Source: Antrihabitans stalagmiti | GTDB lineage: Bacteria > Actinomycetota > Actinomycetes > Mycobacteriales > Mycobacteriaceae | Length of the DNA: 64,000 bases | NCBI RefSeq assembly: GCF_016482825.1 | Contig: NZ_JAEMNV010000009.1 | Location: forward strand, 62,001 to 126,000 | Reading direction: 5' to 3' | Shown: piece after piece, positions 25,969 through 33,796 of the stretch | Layout of the letters: each line of letters starts with the position of its first letter | Position numbering within the stretch: the first letter of the stretch is position 1 | Position numbers and translations under genes: made by a program | Notes under the pieces: generated by a model | What the model was told of the DNA's origin: nothing | The model's database searches: none | What the model saw: only the letters and a program-made list of their open reading frames with translations

Positions 25969-27426
25969 TCAGGAGACCGGTCCGGAGAACTCCAAGACAT
26001 CGTCGTGAATACTGCCGCTGCGCAAGTTGACTCGGTCGACGAAGAAATTCATCTTCAGCTTCCAAGGCGCCTCGGAACCTTGCTTCGGGAACTTGTCGAC
26101 GGTCCGCAGAACATAATTCGCAGCGAAGTCCAGGAACGGTTCTTCCCCAACATTCGGATCGCGACGCGGCACCATTACCGTCTTGCCGTTCTTCTTCATG
26201 TGCTTCAGCAATCGAACGGTGTACTCGCACACCAGATCAGCCTTCAGCGTCCACGACGCGTTGGTGTATCCGATGACGAAGACGAAGTTGGGAATGCCGC
26301 TGAGCATCATGCCCTTGTATGCCATCGTCGATGGGAGATCGATATCCTTGCCGTCGACAGCGAGTTGCACTCCACCGAACACGTGGAGGTTGAGACCCGT
26401 TGCCGTGACGACGATGTCGGCGTCGATCTCCTTGCCGGACTGCAGCCGGATCCCGGTCTCGGTGAAGGTGTCGATGTGGTCGGTCACGATGTCGACCGTG
26501 TGTTTGCGGAGCGCTTTGAACAGATCCCCGCTCGGCACGAGACAGAGCCGCTGGTCCCACGGGTCGTATTTCGGCTTGAAGTGAGTGTCGAAATCGACGT
26601 CGTCGGGAAGTTGGCGTTCGAGCAACTTGCGCAGCAGCAACCGTGCCTCGTTCGGGCGACGTCGGCAGAATTCGTAGAACCCGATGCTGATGGCCAGGTA
26701 GCGACCCCGCACGGCCTTCGACGCGTACCGCGACGGGAGTCGCTTGATCAGCTGCTCGGCGATGGGGTCCGTCGTCGGCTGGCTGATGATGTAGGTCGGC
26801 GACCGCTGCAACATCGTCACGTGCGCGGCTTCCTTCGCGAGATTAGGAATGAGCGTCACCGCGGTCGCGCCCGACCCGATCACAACGGCACGCTTACCCG
26901 CGAAGTCGAGATCTTCCGGCCAATGCTGCGGATGAACGATCTGTCCCTTGAAGTCGCTCAGCCCGGCAAAGTCCGGCGTGAAACCCTCGTCGTAGCGGTA
27001 ATAGCCCGATGTCGACATCAGGAAACTGCACGTGAGCTGCGACGTCTCGCCGGTATCGGTGTGCTCGATGTTGACCGTCCACCGTTCGTCGACGCTCGAC
27101 CACTCGGCGCGCACAACCTTGCTGTTGTAGCGGATGTGGTCGAGGACCCCGTTTTCCGTTGCCGCTTCCTCTATGTAGGCGCGGATATCGGCGCCGTCGG
27201 CGATCGCCTTCCGTCCGGTCCACGGCTTGAACCGGTAACCGAGGGTGTACATGTCCGAATCGGATCGAACCCCCGGGTAGCGGAAGAGGTCCCACGTTCC
27301 ACCGAGCGTGTGACGTGATTCGAGCACAACATACGACCGTTCGGGGAAGCCCTTACCGAGATGAACAGCGGCGCCGATGCCCGACAGTCCAGCTCCGACG
27401 ATGATGTGATCGAAATGCTCGGTCAA
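25969..27426 (-). CDS. Baeyer-Villiger flavin monooxygenase, EthA-like
   Basis: The 485-residue protein has an N-terminal FAD motif (IIVGAGLSGIGAA), the Baeyer-Villiger fingerprint FKGQIVHPQHW (FxGxxxHxxxW) and a second nucleotide motif VVIGSGATAVTL. Its length and sequence character, including RYPGVRSDSDMYTLGY, are close to mycobacterial EthA, which oxidises ketones and activates thioamide prodrugs. It needs NADPH and oxygen. It stands alone on the minus strand and is divergent from the DszC-like gene; no adjacent TetR-type EthR repressor is present. The physiological ketone is unknown. Confidence 0.9.
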   Translation of the reverse strand: MTEHFDHIIVGAGLSGIGAAVHLGKGFPERSYVVLESRHTLGGTWDLFRYPGVRSDSDMYTLGYRFKPWTGRKAIADGADIRAYIEEAATENGVLDHIRYNSKVVRAEWSSVDERWTVNIEHTDTGETSQLTCSFLMSTSGYYRYDEGFTPDFAGLSDFKGQIVHPQHWPEDLDFAGKRAVVIGSGATAVTLIPNLAKEAAHVTMLQRSPTYIISQPTTDPIAEQLIKRLPSRYASKAVRGRYLAISIGFYEFCRRRPNEARLLLRKLLERQLPDDVDFDTHFKPKYDPWDQRLCLVPSGDLFKALRKHTVDIVTDHIDTFTETGIRLQSGKEIDADIVVTATGLNLHVFGGVQLAVDGKDIDLPSTMAYKGMMLSGIPNFVFVIGYTNASWTLKADLVCEYTVRLLKHMKKNGKTVMVPRRDPNVGEEPFLDFAANYVLRTVDKFPKQGSEAPWKLKMNFFVDRVNLRSGSIHDDVLEFSGPVS

Positions 27427-27479
27427 CTTCGACTCCTGAGGGTTGGGTGCGCCACGATGCGCGTTCAGTGAGTCTATTC

Positions 27480-27499
27480 ATTGCCGTTTATTGCCGTAA
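27480..27499. repeat. 10-bp tandem direct repeat (ATTGCCGTTT / ATTGCCGTAA) in a divergent promoter region
   Basis: Two copies of ATTGCCGT with A/T-rich tails follow one another with a 10-bp period, one helical turn. They lie about 55 bp upstream of the EthA-like gene and about 185 bp upstream of the DszC-like gene. The remaining leader to 27683 contains an 8-bp inverted repeat (CGAGGTGG at 27571-27578, CCACCTCG at 27593-27600), which could form an RNA hairpin. A regulator site is a reasonable reading. Confidence 0.45.
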
Positions 27500-27683
27500 C
27501 AGATACGCCCGAACACTGACGGTTGACCGCTGGATCATCGTGGACACGCTCAGATCACCGGCTGTCGAATCGAGGTGGCGCATGTTGCTCGTCCACCTCG
27601 GGTCGCCGGGGGCGGCGCAACACTTTCATTCCTGCTGCGCGCAACTCGTTGGCGACGCCGCCTTCTGGACGACGATCTCGTCT

Positions 27684-28919
27684 ATGACATCTATTGCTCC
27701 GAAGACTGCCGCGAGCGGGACTGCCGATTCCGAGTTGGACGCGATTTTCGCACCGATCTTCGATCGGATTGCCGTCGGCGCCGTGACGCGCGAGGTCGAC
27801 CGCCAGTTGCCGTACGACGAGGTCGGCTGGCTGAAGGAGGCCAAGTTCGGCGCACTACGCGTGCCGGTCGAGCACGGCGGCTACGGCGTCACCGTTCGGC
27901 AGTTGTTCCGCCTTCTCATCGACCTGGCTGCAGCCGAATCCAATCTTCCACAGGCGCTGCGCGTCCATTTCGTCTTCGTCGAGGATCAGTTGCTGGCCGA
28001 GCAGGGAACCGCGCGTGACGGCTGGTTGCGCGCCGTCAGCGCCGGCACGCTTGTAGGTAACGCGATCACAGAGCCCGGCGTCGGCGCGGTCGACCGCTAC
28101 CGGACGACTCTGACTCCTGCGGGCGACGCGTGGGTGCTCAACGGCGTGAAGTCCTACAGCACCGGCTCGCTGTACGCCGACCACATCCTGGTCGCCGCCG
28201 ACCGCGACGGTGAACGTCTCGGCGTCCTGGTCGATGCGAACGCCGAGGGCGTCCGTCAGCACGACGACTGGGACGGCTTCGGTCAGCGGCTGACAGCTAG
28301 TGGCACAACCGAATTCACGAACGTTGCCGTCGCCGACGACCGGATCCTCGGACCCGGCTACGGCGGTGCCGGACCGACCTATTCGACGTCGTACCTGCAA
28401 CTGTTCCAGCTCGCGGTGCTTGCCGGCATCGCGCAGCGAGCCGAACGCGATGTTCGCGAGTGGGTTTCGGCCCGCACCCGCACCTTCACCCACGCATCCG
28501 CTGATCTGCCGCGCGAAGATCCCCTCGTGCAGCAGGTGATCGGACGGTTGTCGGCGGCATCGTTCGCTGCCCGTGCCAGCGTCCTCGCGGTCGCAGACGT
28601 GTTGGACGGCGTCCTCGACAGTGGCGCGACCGACGAAAAGGGTCTCGTCGCAGCAGAACTCGCAGCAGGCCAAGCTCAGCTAGGCGTGATCGACACGGTC
28701 CTCGCCGCCACCAGCCAGATCTTCGAACTCGGTGGTGCATCGATCGTTTCGGAACGCCTTCGGTTCGACCGGCATTGGCGCAACGCTCGCACCATCTCGG
28801 TGCACAATCCCGCGATCTTCAAAGCGCGGTCGATCGGCGACCACCTGCTCAACGGTACGGACCTGCCTTTTGCGTGGAGCGCAGGCGAGCGCAAGACACC
28901 ACAGGAAGCCACCCGATGA
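27684..28919 (+). CDS. DszC/SfnB-like flavin-dependent monooxygenase (acyl-CoA dehydrogenase fold)
   Basis: The 411-residue protein has the acyl-CoA dehydrogenase fold: an N-terminal helical domain, a central beta domain (AITEPGVGAVDRY, WVLNGVKSYSTG) and a C-terminal helical domain ending RFDRHWRNARTISVHNP. The C-terminal HWRNART block is typical of DszC/SfnB-type oxygenases that use reduced flavin, not of fatty-acid dehydrogenases. The stop overlaps the ATG of a DszA/NtaA-type monooxygenase gene by 4 bp. The two probably oxidise an organosulfur or related compound in sequence. The ATG at 27684 was chosen from family length; its ribosome site is weak. Confidence 0.82.
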   Translation: MTSIAPKTAASGTADSELDAIFAPIFDRIAVGAVTREVDRQLPYDEVGWLKEAKFGALRVPVEHGGYGVTVRQLFRLLIDLAAAESNLPQALRVHFVFVEDQLLAEQGTARDGWLRAVSAGTLVGNAITEPGVGAVDRYRTTLTPAGDAWVLNGVKSYSTGSLYADHILVAADRDGERLGVLVDANAEGVRQHDDWDGFGQRLTASGTTEFTNVAVADDRILGPGYGGAGPTYSTSYLQLFQLAVLAGIAQRAERDVREWVSARTRTFTHASADLPREDPLVQQVIGRLSAASFAARASVLAVADVLDGVLDSGATDEKGLVAAELAAGQAQLGVIDTVLAATSQIFELGGASIVSERLRFDRHWRNARTISVHNPAIFKARSIGDHLLNGTDLPFAWSAGERKTPQEATR

Positions 28920-30340
28920 GTCGCCGAATCAGGTTCAACGCCTTCGACATGAACTGCGTTGCACACCAGTCACCGGGGCTATGGCGTCACCCCGATGACC
29001 AGTCGCATCGGTACAAGGATCTCGACTACTGGATCGAACTGGCAAAGCTGTTGGAGCAGGGCCGATTCGACGGCATCTTCATCGCCGACGTACTCGGCAC
29101 CTACGACGTCTACGGCGGCGACGACACCGAGGCGATCCGGCAGGGTGCACAGATTCCCGTCTCCGACCCGTTGCTGCTCGTTTCGGCGATGGCGGCAGCG
29201 ACACGCCATCTCGGGTTCGGAATCACGACCGGCACCGGATTCGAGCATCCGTATCCGTTCGCCAGACGACTCTCGACCTTGGATCACCTCACCAAAGGCA
29301 GGCTCGGCTGGAACGTCGTCACCGGCTATCTGCCATCGGCCGCAAGGAATTTCGGCGCCGCCGACCAACTCGACCACGACGCTCGCTACGACCACGCGGA
29401 CGAGTACCTCGAGGTGCTCTACAAGCTGTGGGAAGGTTCGTGGGAAGACGACGCGGTCGTTCGCGATTCGGCGAGCGGCGTCTTCGTCGACCCCGCCAAG
29501 GTCCACCACATCGGACACAAGGGAACACATTTCACCGTTCCCGGCGTCCATCTGGCCGAGCCCTCACCGCAGCGCACCCCGGTTATCTATCAAGCAGGTG
29601 CATCACCTCGTGGCGTCCGATTCGCGGCAGAGAATGCCGAGGCGATCTTCGTCGCGGGGCCGTCCAAGCGTGTTCTGGCACAGACCGTGTCGCGAATTCG
29701 CGACGCGTTGGAAGCTGCCGGCCGCGACCGTTACGCGGCCAGAATCTACGCCCTGGCAACCATCGTCACCGACGCGACCGACGACGCGGCACAACGCAAA
29801 CACGAGGAGTATCTGTCCTACGCGAGCGTCGAAGGCGGGCTCGTGTTCATGTCGGGTTGGATGGGAATCGACCTGTCCACCTACGATCTCGACGATCCCA
29901 TCGGGCAGGTCGAGAGCAACGCGATCCAGTCGGCAGTCGCGGCGTTCCAAGAATTCGACGACGACGGCCGCGAGTGGACCGTGCGCGACATCGGACGCTG
30001 GGCGGGTATCGGCGGCATGGGTCCGGTGTTCGTCGGATCCGGTGAGACCGTCGCGGACGAGTTGCAAGATTGGGTCGAAGAGACCGATCTCGACGGCTTC
30101 AACCTGGCGTACGCGATTACGCCGGGATCGTTCGAAGACATTGTCACCCACGTCGTTCCGGTCCTGACCGAACGTGGTGTCTACGCATCGGAGTACGAGG
30201 CGGGCACGCTGCGCAACAAGTTGCTCGGCGCTGGTGACCGAGTGCCCGACAATCACCGCGGCGCGAACTACCGCATCGGGGCGCCCGGTTCGACCGCACT
30301 GCCGGACTCGGAAGTTCGGGCGACTGCGTTGACTATTTAG
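28916..30340 (+). CDS. FMN-dependent luciferase-like monooxygenase, NtaA/SnaA/DszA family
   Basis: The 474-residue protein begins with RIRFNAFDMNCVAHQSPG and contains GWNVVTGYLPSAARNFG, both characteristic of the DszA/NtaA branch of bacterial luciferase-like enzymes. Members use FMNH2 and oxygen to cleave C-S or C-N bonds in sulfones, sulfonates or aminopolycarboxylates. It is translationally coupled to the DszC-like gene. No flavin reductase gene lies nearby, so reduced flavin must come from elsewhere. The stop codon overlaps that of the convergent methionine sulfoxide reductase gene. Confidence 0.88.
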   Translation: MSRRIRFNAFDMNCVAHQSPGLWRHPDDQSHRYKDLDYWIELAKLLEQGRFDGIFIADVLGTYDVYGGDDTEAIRQGAQIPVSDPLLLVSAMAAATRHLGFGITTGTGFEHPYPFARRLSTLDHLTKGRLGWNVVTGYLPSAARNFGAADQLDHDARYDHADEYLEVLYKLWEGSWEDDAVVRDSASGVFVDPAKVHHIGHKGTHFTVPGVHLAEPSPQRTPVIYQAGASPRGVRFAAENAEAIFVAGPSKRVLAQTVSRIRDALEAAGRDRYAARIYALATIVTDATDDAAQRKHEEYLSYASVEGGLVFMSGWMGIDLSTYDLDDPIGQVESNAIQSAVAAFQEFDDDGREWTVRDIGRWAGIGGMGPVFVGSGETVADELQDWVEETDLDGFNLAYAITPGSFEDIVTHVVPVLTERGVYASEYEAGTLRNKLLGAGDRVPDNHRGANYRIGAPGSTALPDSEVRATALTI

Positions 30341-30834
30341 GTCGGGCGAGCGCCGAGGGATTCCAAGAAGACCTCGGCGATCGCTTCGAGCCCGATCCGG
30401 TCGGCATCGTCGAAACGGTTGGGCAGTGGGCTGTCCAGGTCCAACACACCGATTAGTGCGCCCGCCCGCACCAGCGGAACGACGATCTCGGACCTGGTGT
30501 CTGCGTCGCAGGCGATGTGCCCGGCGAAGGCGTGCACGTCCGGGACCACCTGGGTCTGCCGTGTCGTTGCCGCGGTTCCACACACTCCGACGCCCAGGGC
30601 GATTCGGATGCAGGCAGGTTTGCCCTGGAACGGGCCGACGACCAGTTCGTGGCCGTCGAAGAGATAGAAGCCAACCCAGTTCACATCCAAGAGTGTGTGA
30701 AATAGCAGGGCAGACACATTCGCCGCGTTGGCGATTCGGTCGTGCTCCCCCGCTGTCAGCGCCTCTGCCTGCGCAGCCAGCTGCACGTATTGTTCGGCGC
30801 TGTCTCCGACAAGTTCGGCGACTGTGAAAGACAT
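30337..30834 (-). CDS. msrC: Free methionine-(R)-sulfoxide reductase (GAF domain)
   Basis: The 165-residue GAF-domain protein carries the three cysteines of the fRMsr family at the proper spacing: Cys75 (KPACIRI), Cys85 (GVGVCG) and Cys109 (GHIACD). The family reduces free methionine-R-sulfoxide using thioredoxin. The block VPDVHAFAGHIACD is diagnostic. It is convergent with the DszA-like gene, sharing stop-codon bases, and divergent from the StyA-like gene across about 96 bp. Cytoplasmic antioxidant role. Confidence 0.93.
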   Translation of the reverse strand: MSFTVAELVGDSAEQYVQLAAQAEALTAGEHDRIANAANVSALLFHTLLDVNWVGFYLFDGHELVVGPFQGKPACIRIALGVGVCGTAATTRQTQVVPDVHAFAGHIACDADTRSEIVVPLVRAGALIGVLDLDSPLPNRFDDADRIGLEAIAEVFLESLGARPT

Positions 30835-30930
30835 TGCGCAATGATAGTCAGTCGCACATGCTGTGCACGCCATCCATTCGCCGTGATCGCAACTGTGCCG
30901 AACCACGCACGGCGACGGAACAATTCGAGC

Positions 30931-32310
30931 ATGACCAACCAAAACCCCAATTCCTCCTCCGCCCGTAAGGCCGCCGTGATCGGCGCAGGCCAGACCGGAG
31001 TGACCGCTGCACTCGGTTTGCTCGACGCCGGCTTCGCCGTCACCCTCTACAGCGACCGAGACCAGCGCTCGTTGCGCAACGACGTACCTGCCGCAGGCAC
31101 CGCGCTGGAGTTCGGTGAGACGCAGCAGGCCGAGATCGCGCTCGGACTGGACCCCTACACTTCCCGCGCCCCAAGGCATTCCGGCTTGAGTGTGCGTATC
31201 GCCGGGGAGCAGAACGCCGAATTGATCGCATTCGACGGCAACTTCGACGGGTACGTCGGCGTCGCTGTCGACACCCGACTCAAGGCAGACGAGCGCCTCA
31301 CCACGTTCCAGGAGCGTGGCGGCCGCTTCGTCGTCGAGCCGGTCACGCCCGAGACGCTCGACGCAATTGCCGGCGCGAACGACCTCACGCTCGTTGCAAC
31401 CGGACGCGGCGGCCTGTCCAATCTCTTCGCCGTCGATCCCGTCCGCTCCGTTTACGATGCGCCGCAACGCAAATTGCTCACCGTCACGGTTACCGGGCTC
31501 GGCTTCGACGAGGGCGTCTTCGCGCATCGCAGCCCGGCCGGTGGCGGACACAGCGGCTTCTCTATCTTCGCCGAACAGGGCGAGGGCTGGTGGGGTCCGT
31601 ACCTGCACAAGGACGCCGGCCCGAGCTGGGCGTTCCTCGGCTGGGCACGCCCAGGCAGCGACTGGGAAACCCGTTTCGCCGCTGCCGATTCCGCGGAGTC
31701 GGCGTTGGCAATCGTCAAGAACCTCTACCGCGACTACATCGACTGGGATCTGCCCGAGGTGCTCGCAACCGAGAACATCATCGAGGATCCGCATTCCTGG
31801 TTGAAGGGTGCGGTTACGCCGGTCGTCCGCGAGGGCGTCGGCCGCACCGCGAGTGGCCACGTCGTCGCCGCGCTCGGTGACACCGCCGTCGCGTACGACC
31901 CCATCGCCGGCCAGGGCGCGCAGGGTGGACTGATCCAGGCGCAACGCCTCGTTGCCGCCGCGACCATTCACGACGGGGCATTCGACGAAGCGTGGCTGGC
32001 AGGTCAGTATGCGGACTTCCTCGCCGCTCGTTCCGACGCTGCGAACAAGGTCACGCGCCTGTTCCTCAGCGATCCGGAATTCGCTGACATCGGCGGTCAG
32101 TTCTTCGCAACCGCAGCGGTCGATCCGCGGTTCGCGTCCGCGTTGGTCGCTCTGCTGCATCGTCCGCAGCCGTTCCTCGCCATCGACTCCGTCGAAGCAG
32201 CAGGTGCCTACATCCAGCAGGTCACCGGCGAGGATCCGGCTGAACTGCTGGCTCGCTTCGCACCCGCAGGCAGGTTCGCGAGGTCCACCTTCGCTCCTGC
32301 ACTCGTCTAG
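30931..32310 (+). CDS. Styrene/indole monooxygenase-like FAD monooxygenase (StyA type)
   Basis: The 459-residue protein has an N-terminal FAD motif (AAVIGAGQTGVTAALGLLDAGF) and a C-terminal GDTAVAYDPIAGQGAQGG flavin-binding block, as in the StyA branch of group E flavoprotein monooxygenases. Members epoxidise styrene or oxidise indole with FADH2 supplied by a partner reductase StyB. No StyB-like gene lies next to it, and no reductase domain is fused. A hairpin terminator follows 18 bp after the stop. Substrate unknown. Confidence 0.82.
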   Translation: MTNQNPNSSSARKAAVIGAGQTGVTAALGLLDAGFAVTLYSDRDQRSLRNDVPAAGTALEFGETQQAEIALGLDPYTSRAPRHSGLSVRIAGEQNAELIAFDGNFDGYVGVAVDTRLKADERLTTFQERGGRFVVEPVTPETLDAIAGANDLTLVATGRGGLSNLFAVDPVRSVYDAPQRKLLTVTVTGLGFDEGVFAHRSPAGGGHSGFSIFAEQGEGWWGPYLHKDAGPSWAFLGWARPGSDWETRFAAADSAESALAIVKNLYRDYIDWDLPEVLATENIIEDPHSWLKGAVTPVVREGVGRTASGHVVAALGDTAVAYDPIAGQGAQGGLIQAQRLVAAATIHDGAFDEAWLAGQYADFLAARSDAANKVTRLFLSDPEFADIGGQFFATAAVDPRFASALVALLHRPQPFLAIDSVEAAGAYIQQVTGEDPAELLARFAPAGRFARSTFAPALV

Positions 32311-32327
32311 CTCACGGCGCTACCAAC

Positions 32328-32364
32328 GGGATCGACCTGCACGCCTTCGGTGCAGGTCGGTCCC
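32328..32364 (+). terminator. Hairpin terminator after the StyA-like gene
   Basis: A 15-bp stem (32328-32342 with 32350-32364, one G-T/A mismatch, GACCTGCAC in the middle) closes a GCCTTCG loop and is followed by a short GTTTC tail. It lies 18 bp after the StyA-like stop. Confidence 0.75.
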
Positions 32365-32383
32365 GTTTCAGCGCGCCGCATTC

Positions 32384-32536
32384 GGAGTGAGTGCGCCCCT
32401 CACCCCATCCAGCGACGTCAATGTGACCCTCATACCGCGTCCGCACGCCAAAACACCGGAGCCAATGTCACAGTCGTACCTCTATGCGGGACGAATGCCA
32501 CATCCGCTCCACCAAACGTGGAGTGACCCTCACCCC
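32384..32536. repeat. Intergenic block with degenerate repeats of a GTGACCCTCA motif
   Basis: Related words recur at 32384-32406, 32418-32436, 32462-32480 and 32520-32536, with cores GTGACCCTCA, GTCACAGTCG and GCCCCTCACCCC. The block fills the space between the StyA-like terminator and the HNH gene, and its last copy overlaps the HNH stop. No gene or terminator hairpin was recognised in it. It may be a member of a dispersed intergenic repeat family; that cannot be tested within this window. Confidence 0.4.
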
Positions 32537-32892
32537 ACCATCGGCGCGAACTTCTCGGCCAGTGCGGCCTTGATCTCGATGTGGCGCAACAGAAAAGCGC
32601 GCTCATCGAGCCGCTTGCGACGTAGCCATGCCGTCACTTCGTCGTTGCATTTGCTCGCGTTGCAGGAACCACACGCGGGTGCGATGTTGTCGAGCGTGTA
32701 CCGACCGCCGCGCGAAATCGCTTGCACGCAATCACGCTGCAGCGGCTTGTCGACCGCTCCGCAGTAGGCGCAGCCACCCCACGCTTCTTTGAGCGCCGCC
32801 CATTGCGCGTCGCTCAAATCATGCTCGACCAAGCCCATACGACGTTTACGCCTGCGAGCGATGCGTGCCTTGCGAGTCCGGTTCACCACCAC
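32530..32892 (-). CDS. HNH endonuclease family protein
   Basis: This 120-residue protein has a zinc-ribbon HNH domain: CAYCG and CGSCN supply the four cysteines, and DCVQAISRGGRYTLDNIAPAC carries the catalytic region. A basic N-terminus (RTRKARIARRRKRR) suits DNA binding. Such small HNH proteins occur alone, in phages, or with restriction or intron elements; no partner is present. The GTG start at 32892 is one of three consecutive GTG codons, so the exact start is uncertain. The downstream intergenic repeats overlap its stop. Confidence 0.82.
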   Translation of the reverse strand: MVVNRTRKARIARRRKRRMGLVEHDLSDAQWAALKEAWGGCAYCGAVDKPLQRDCVQAISRGGRYTLDNIAPACGSCNASKCNDEVTAWLRRKRLDERAFLLRHIEIKAALAEKFAPMVG

Positions 32893-32938
32893 GGACTGAG
32901 CGTAAGCAGATCGGCTCGCTTATTCTTCGCGACTCGCC

Positions 32939-33796
32939 TCAGCGACTCTGCAACTCCACGCTTTCGATGTAGGCACGCCGCTTCTCGATGTCAGCCTTGG
33001 CCACGGTGTCGTGCCCGCCCAGAAGTCGCGAGATCCGGTTCCGCAGATCTTCAGGAAGCGGGAACAGCAATTTCGCCGCGAGCCCTGTGCTGGTCGGCAC
33101 TATCCGCTGCCCACCTCGGCCGCTGGCGACAGCGTCGAGGATCGAGTCGGCAACATCGCCCGGCTCGATGAAGCCGATGCGTCGAGCCAGCCAGTTCGGT
33201 GAAAGTCCATCGATCAGTTCGGTATTGACGAAGGACGGGCAGATCGTCGACACCGCTACGCCTAGCGGTTCGAGTTCCTGATGCAGTGCCTCGCCGAGCC
33301 CGACGACCGCATGCTTGGTCGCGCAGTACGTCGCTGCTCCCGGCGGACTGAGCAGTCCGAGGATCGACGCGACGTTGACGATGTGTCCGTTACCGCGTTC
33401 GGCGAAACGTCGTCCCGCGAGCTTGGACCCGATGATCACGCCACGGGTGTTGATGGCGAGCTGCCTGTCTGCCAACTCGATCGACTCGTCGAGGAAGCTG
33501 CCTGTCGGCATGATGCCCGCGTTGTTCACGAGTGCATCGAGTTCACCGAACTCCTCCGAGGAGGTGTCCAAGAAGGCCTCGAACGAGGCGACGTCGGTGA
33601 CGTCGAGCGCCAAGCCGAGCACCTGCGCGCCGGATGTCTCGGCGATCGCCGCTGCCGTCTTCTCTACCTGCACGGCATCGATGTCACCGATCACGACCGA
33701 TGCACCTGCGGCCGCGAAGGCTTCGGCGGTCGAGCGGCCGATCCCGCGCGCACCGCCGGTGATCGCAATCCGTTTGCCTGCCAATGTTTTACGCAT
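32939..33796 (-). CDS. Short-chain dehydrogenase/reductase
   Basis: The 285-residue protein is a classical SDR with the cofactor motif TGGARGIG (residues 13-20), NNAG, the catalytic Ser in NVASILG and YxxxK in YCATK. A C-terminal extension of about 40 residues follows the core. Its ATG overlaps the upstream Baeyer-Villiger monooxygenase stop by 8 bp, so it probably oxidises an alcohol to the ketone used by that enzyme, or reduces a product. The substrate is not evident. Confidence 0.9.
   Translation of the reverse strand: MRKTLAGKRIAITGGARGIGRSTAEAFAAAGASVVIGDIDAVQVEKTAAAIAETSGAQVLGLALDVTDVASFEAFLDTSSEEFGELDALVNNAGIMPTGSFLDESIELADRQLAINTRGVIIGSKLAGRRFAERGNGHIVNVASILGLLSPPGAATYCATKHAVVGLGEALHQELEPLGVAVSTICPSFVNTELIDGLSPNWLARRIGFIEPGDVADSILDAVASGRGGQRIVPTSTGLAAKLLFPLPEDLRNRISRLLGGHDTVAKADIEKRRAYIESVELQSR

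Noticed and set aside
27427-27683. SAM-type riboswitch before the DszC-like gene
   Set aside because: Hairpins are present, but none of the conserved SAM-I or SAM-IV core words was found by eye.
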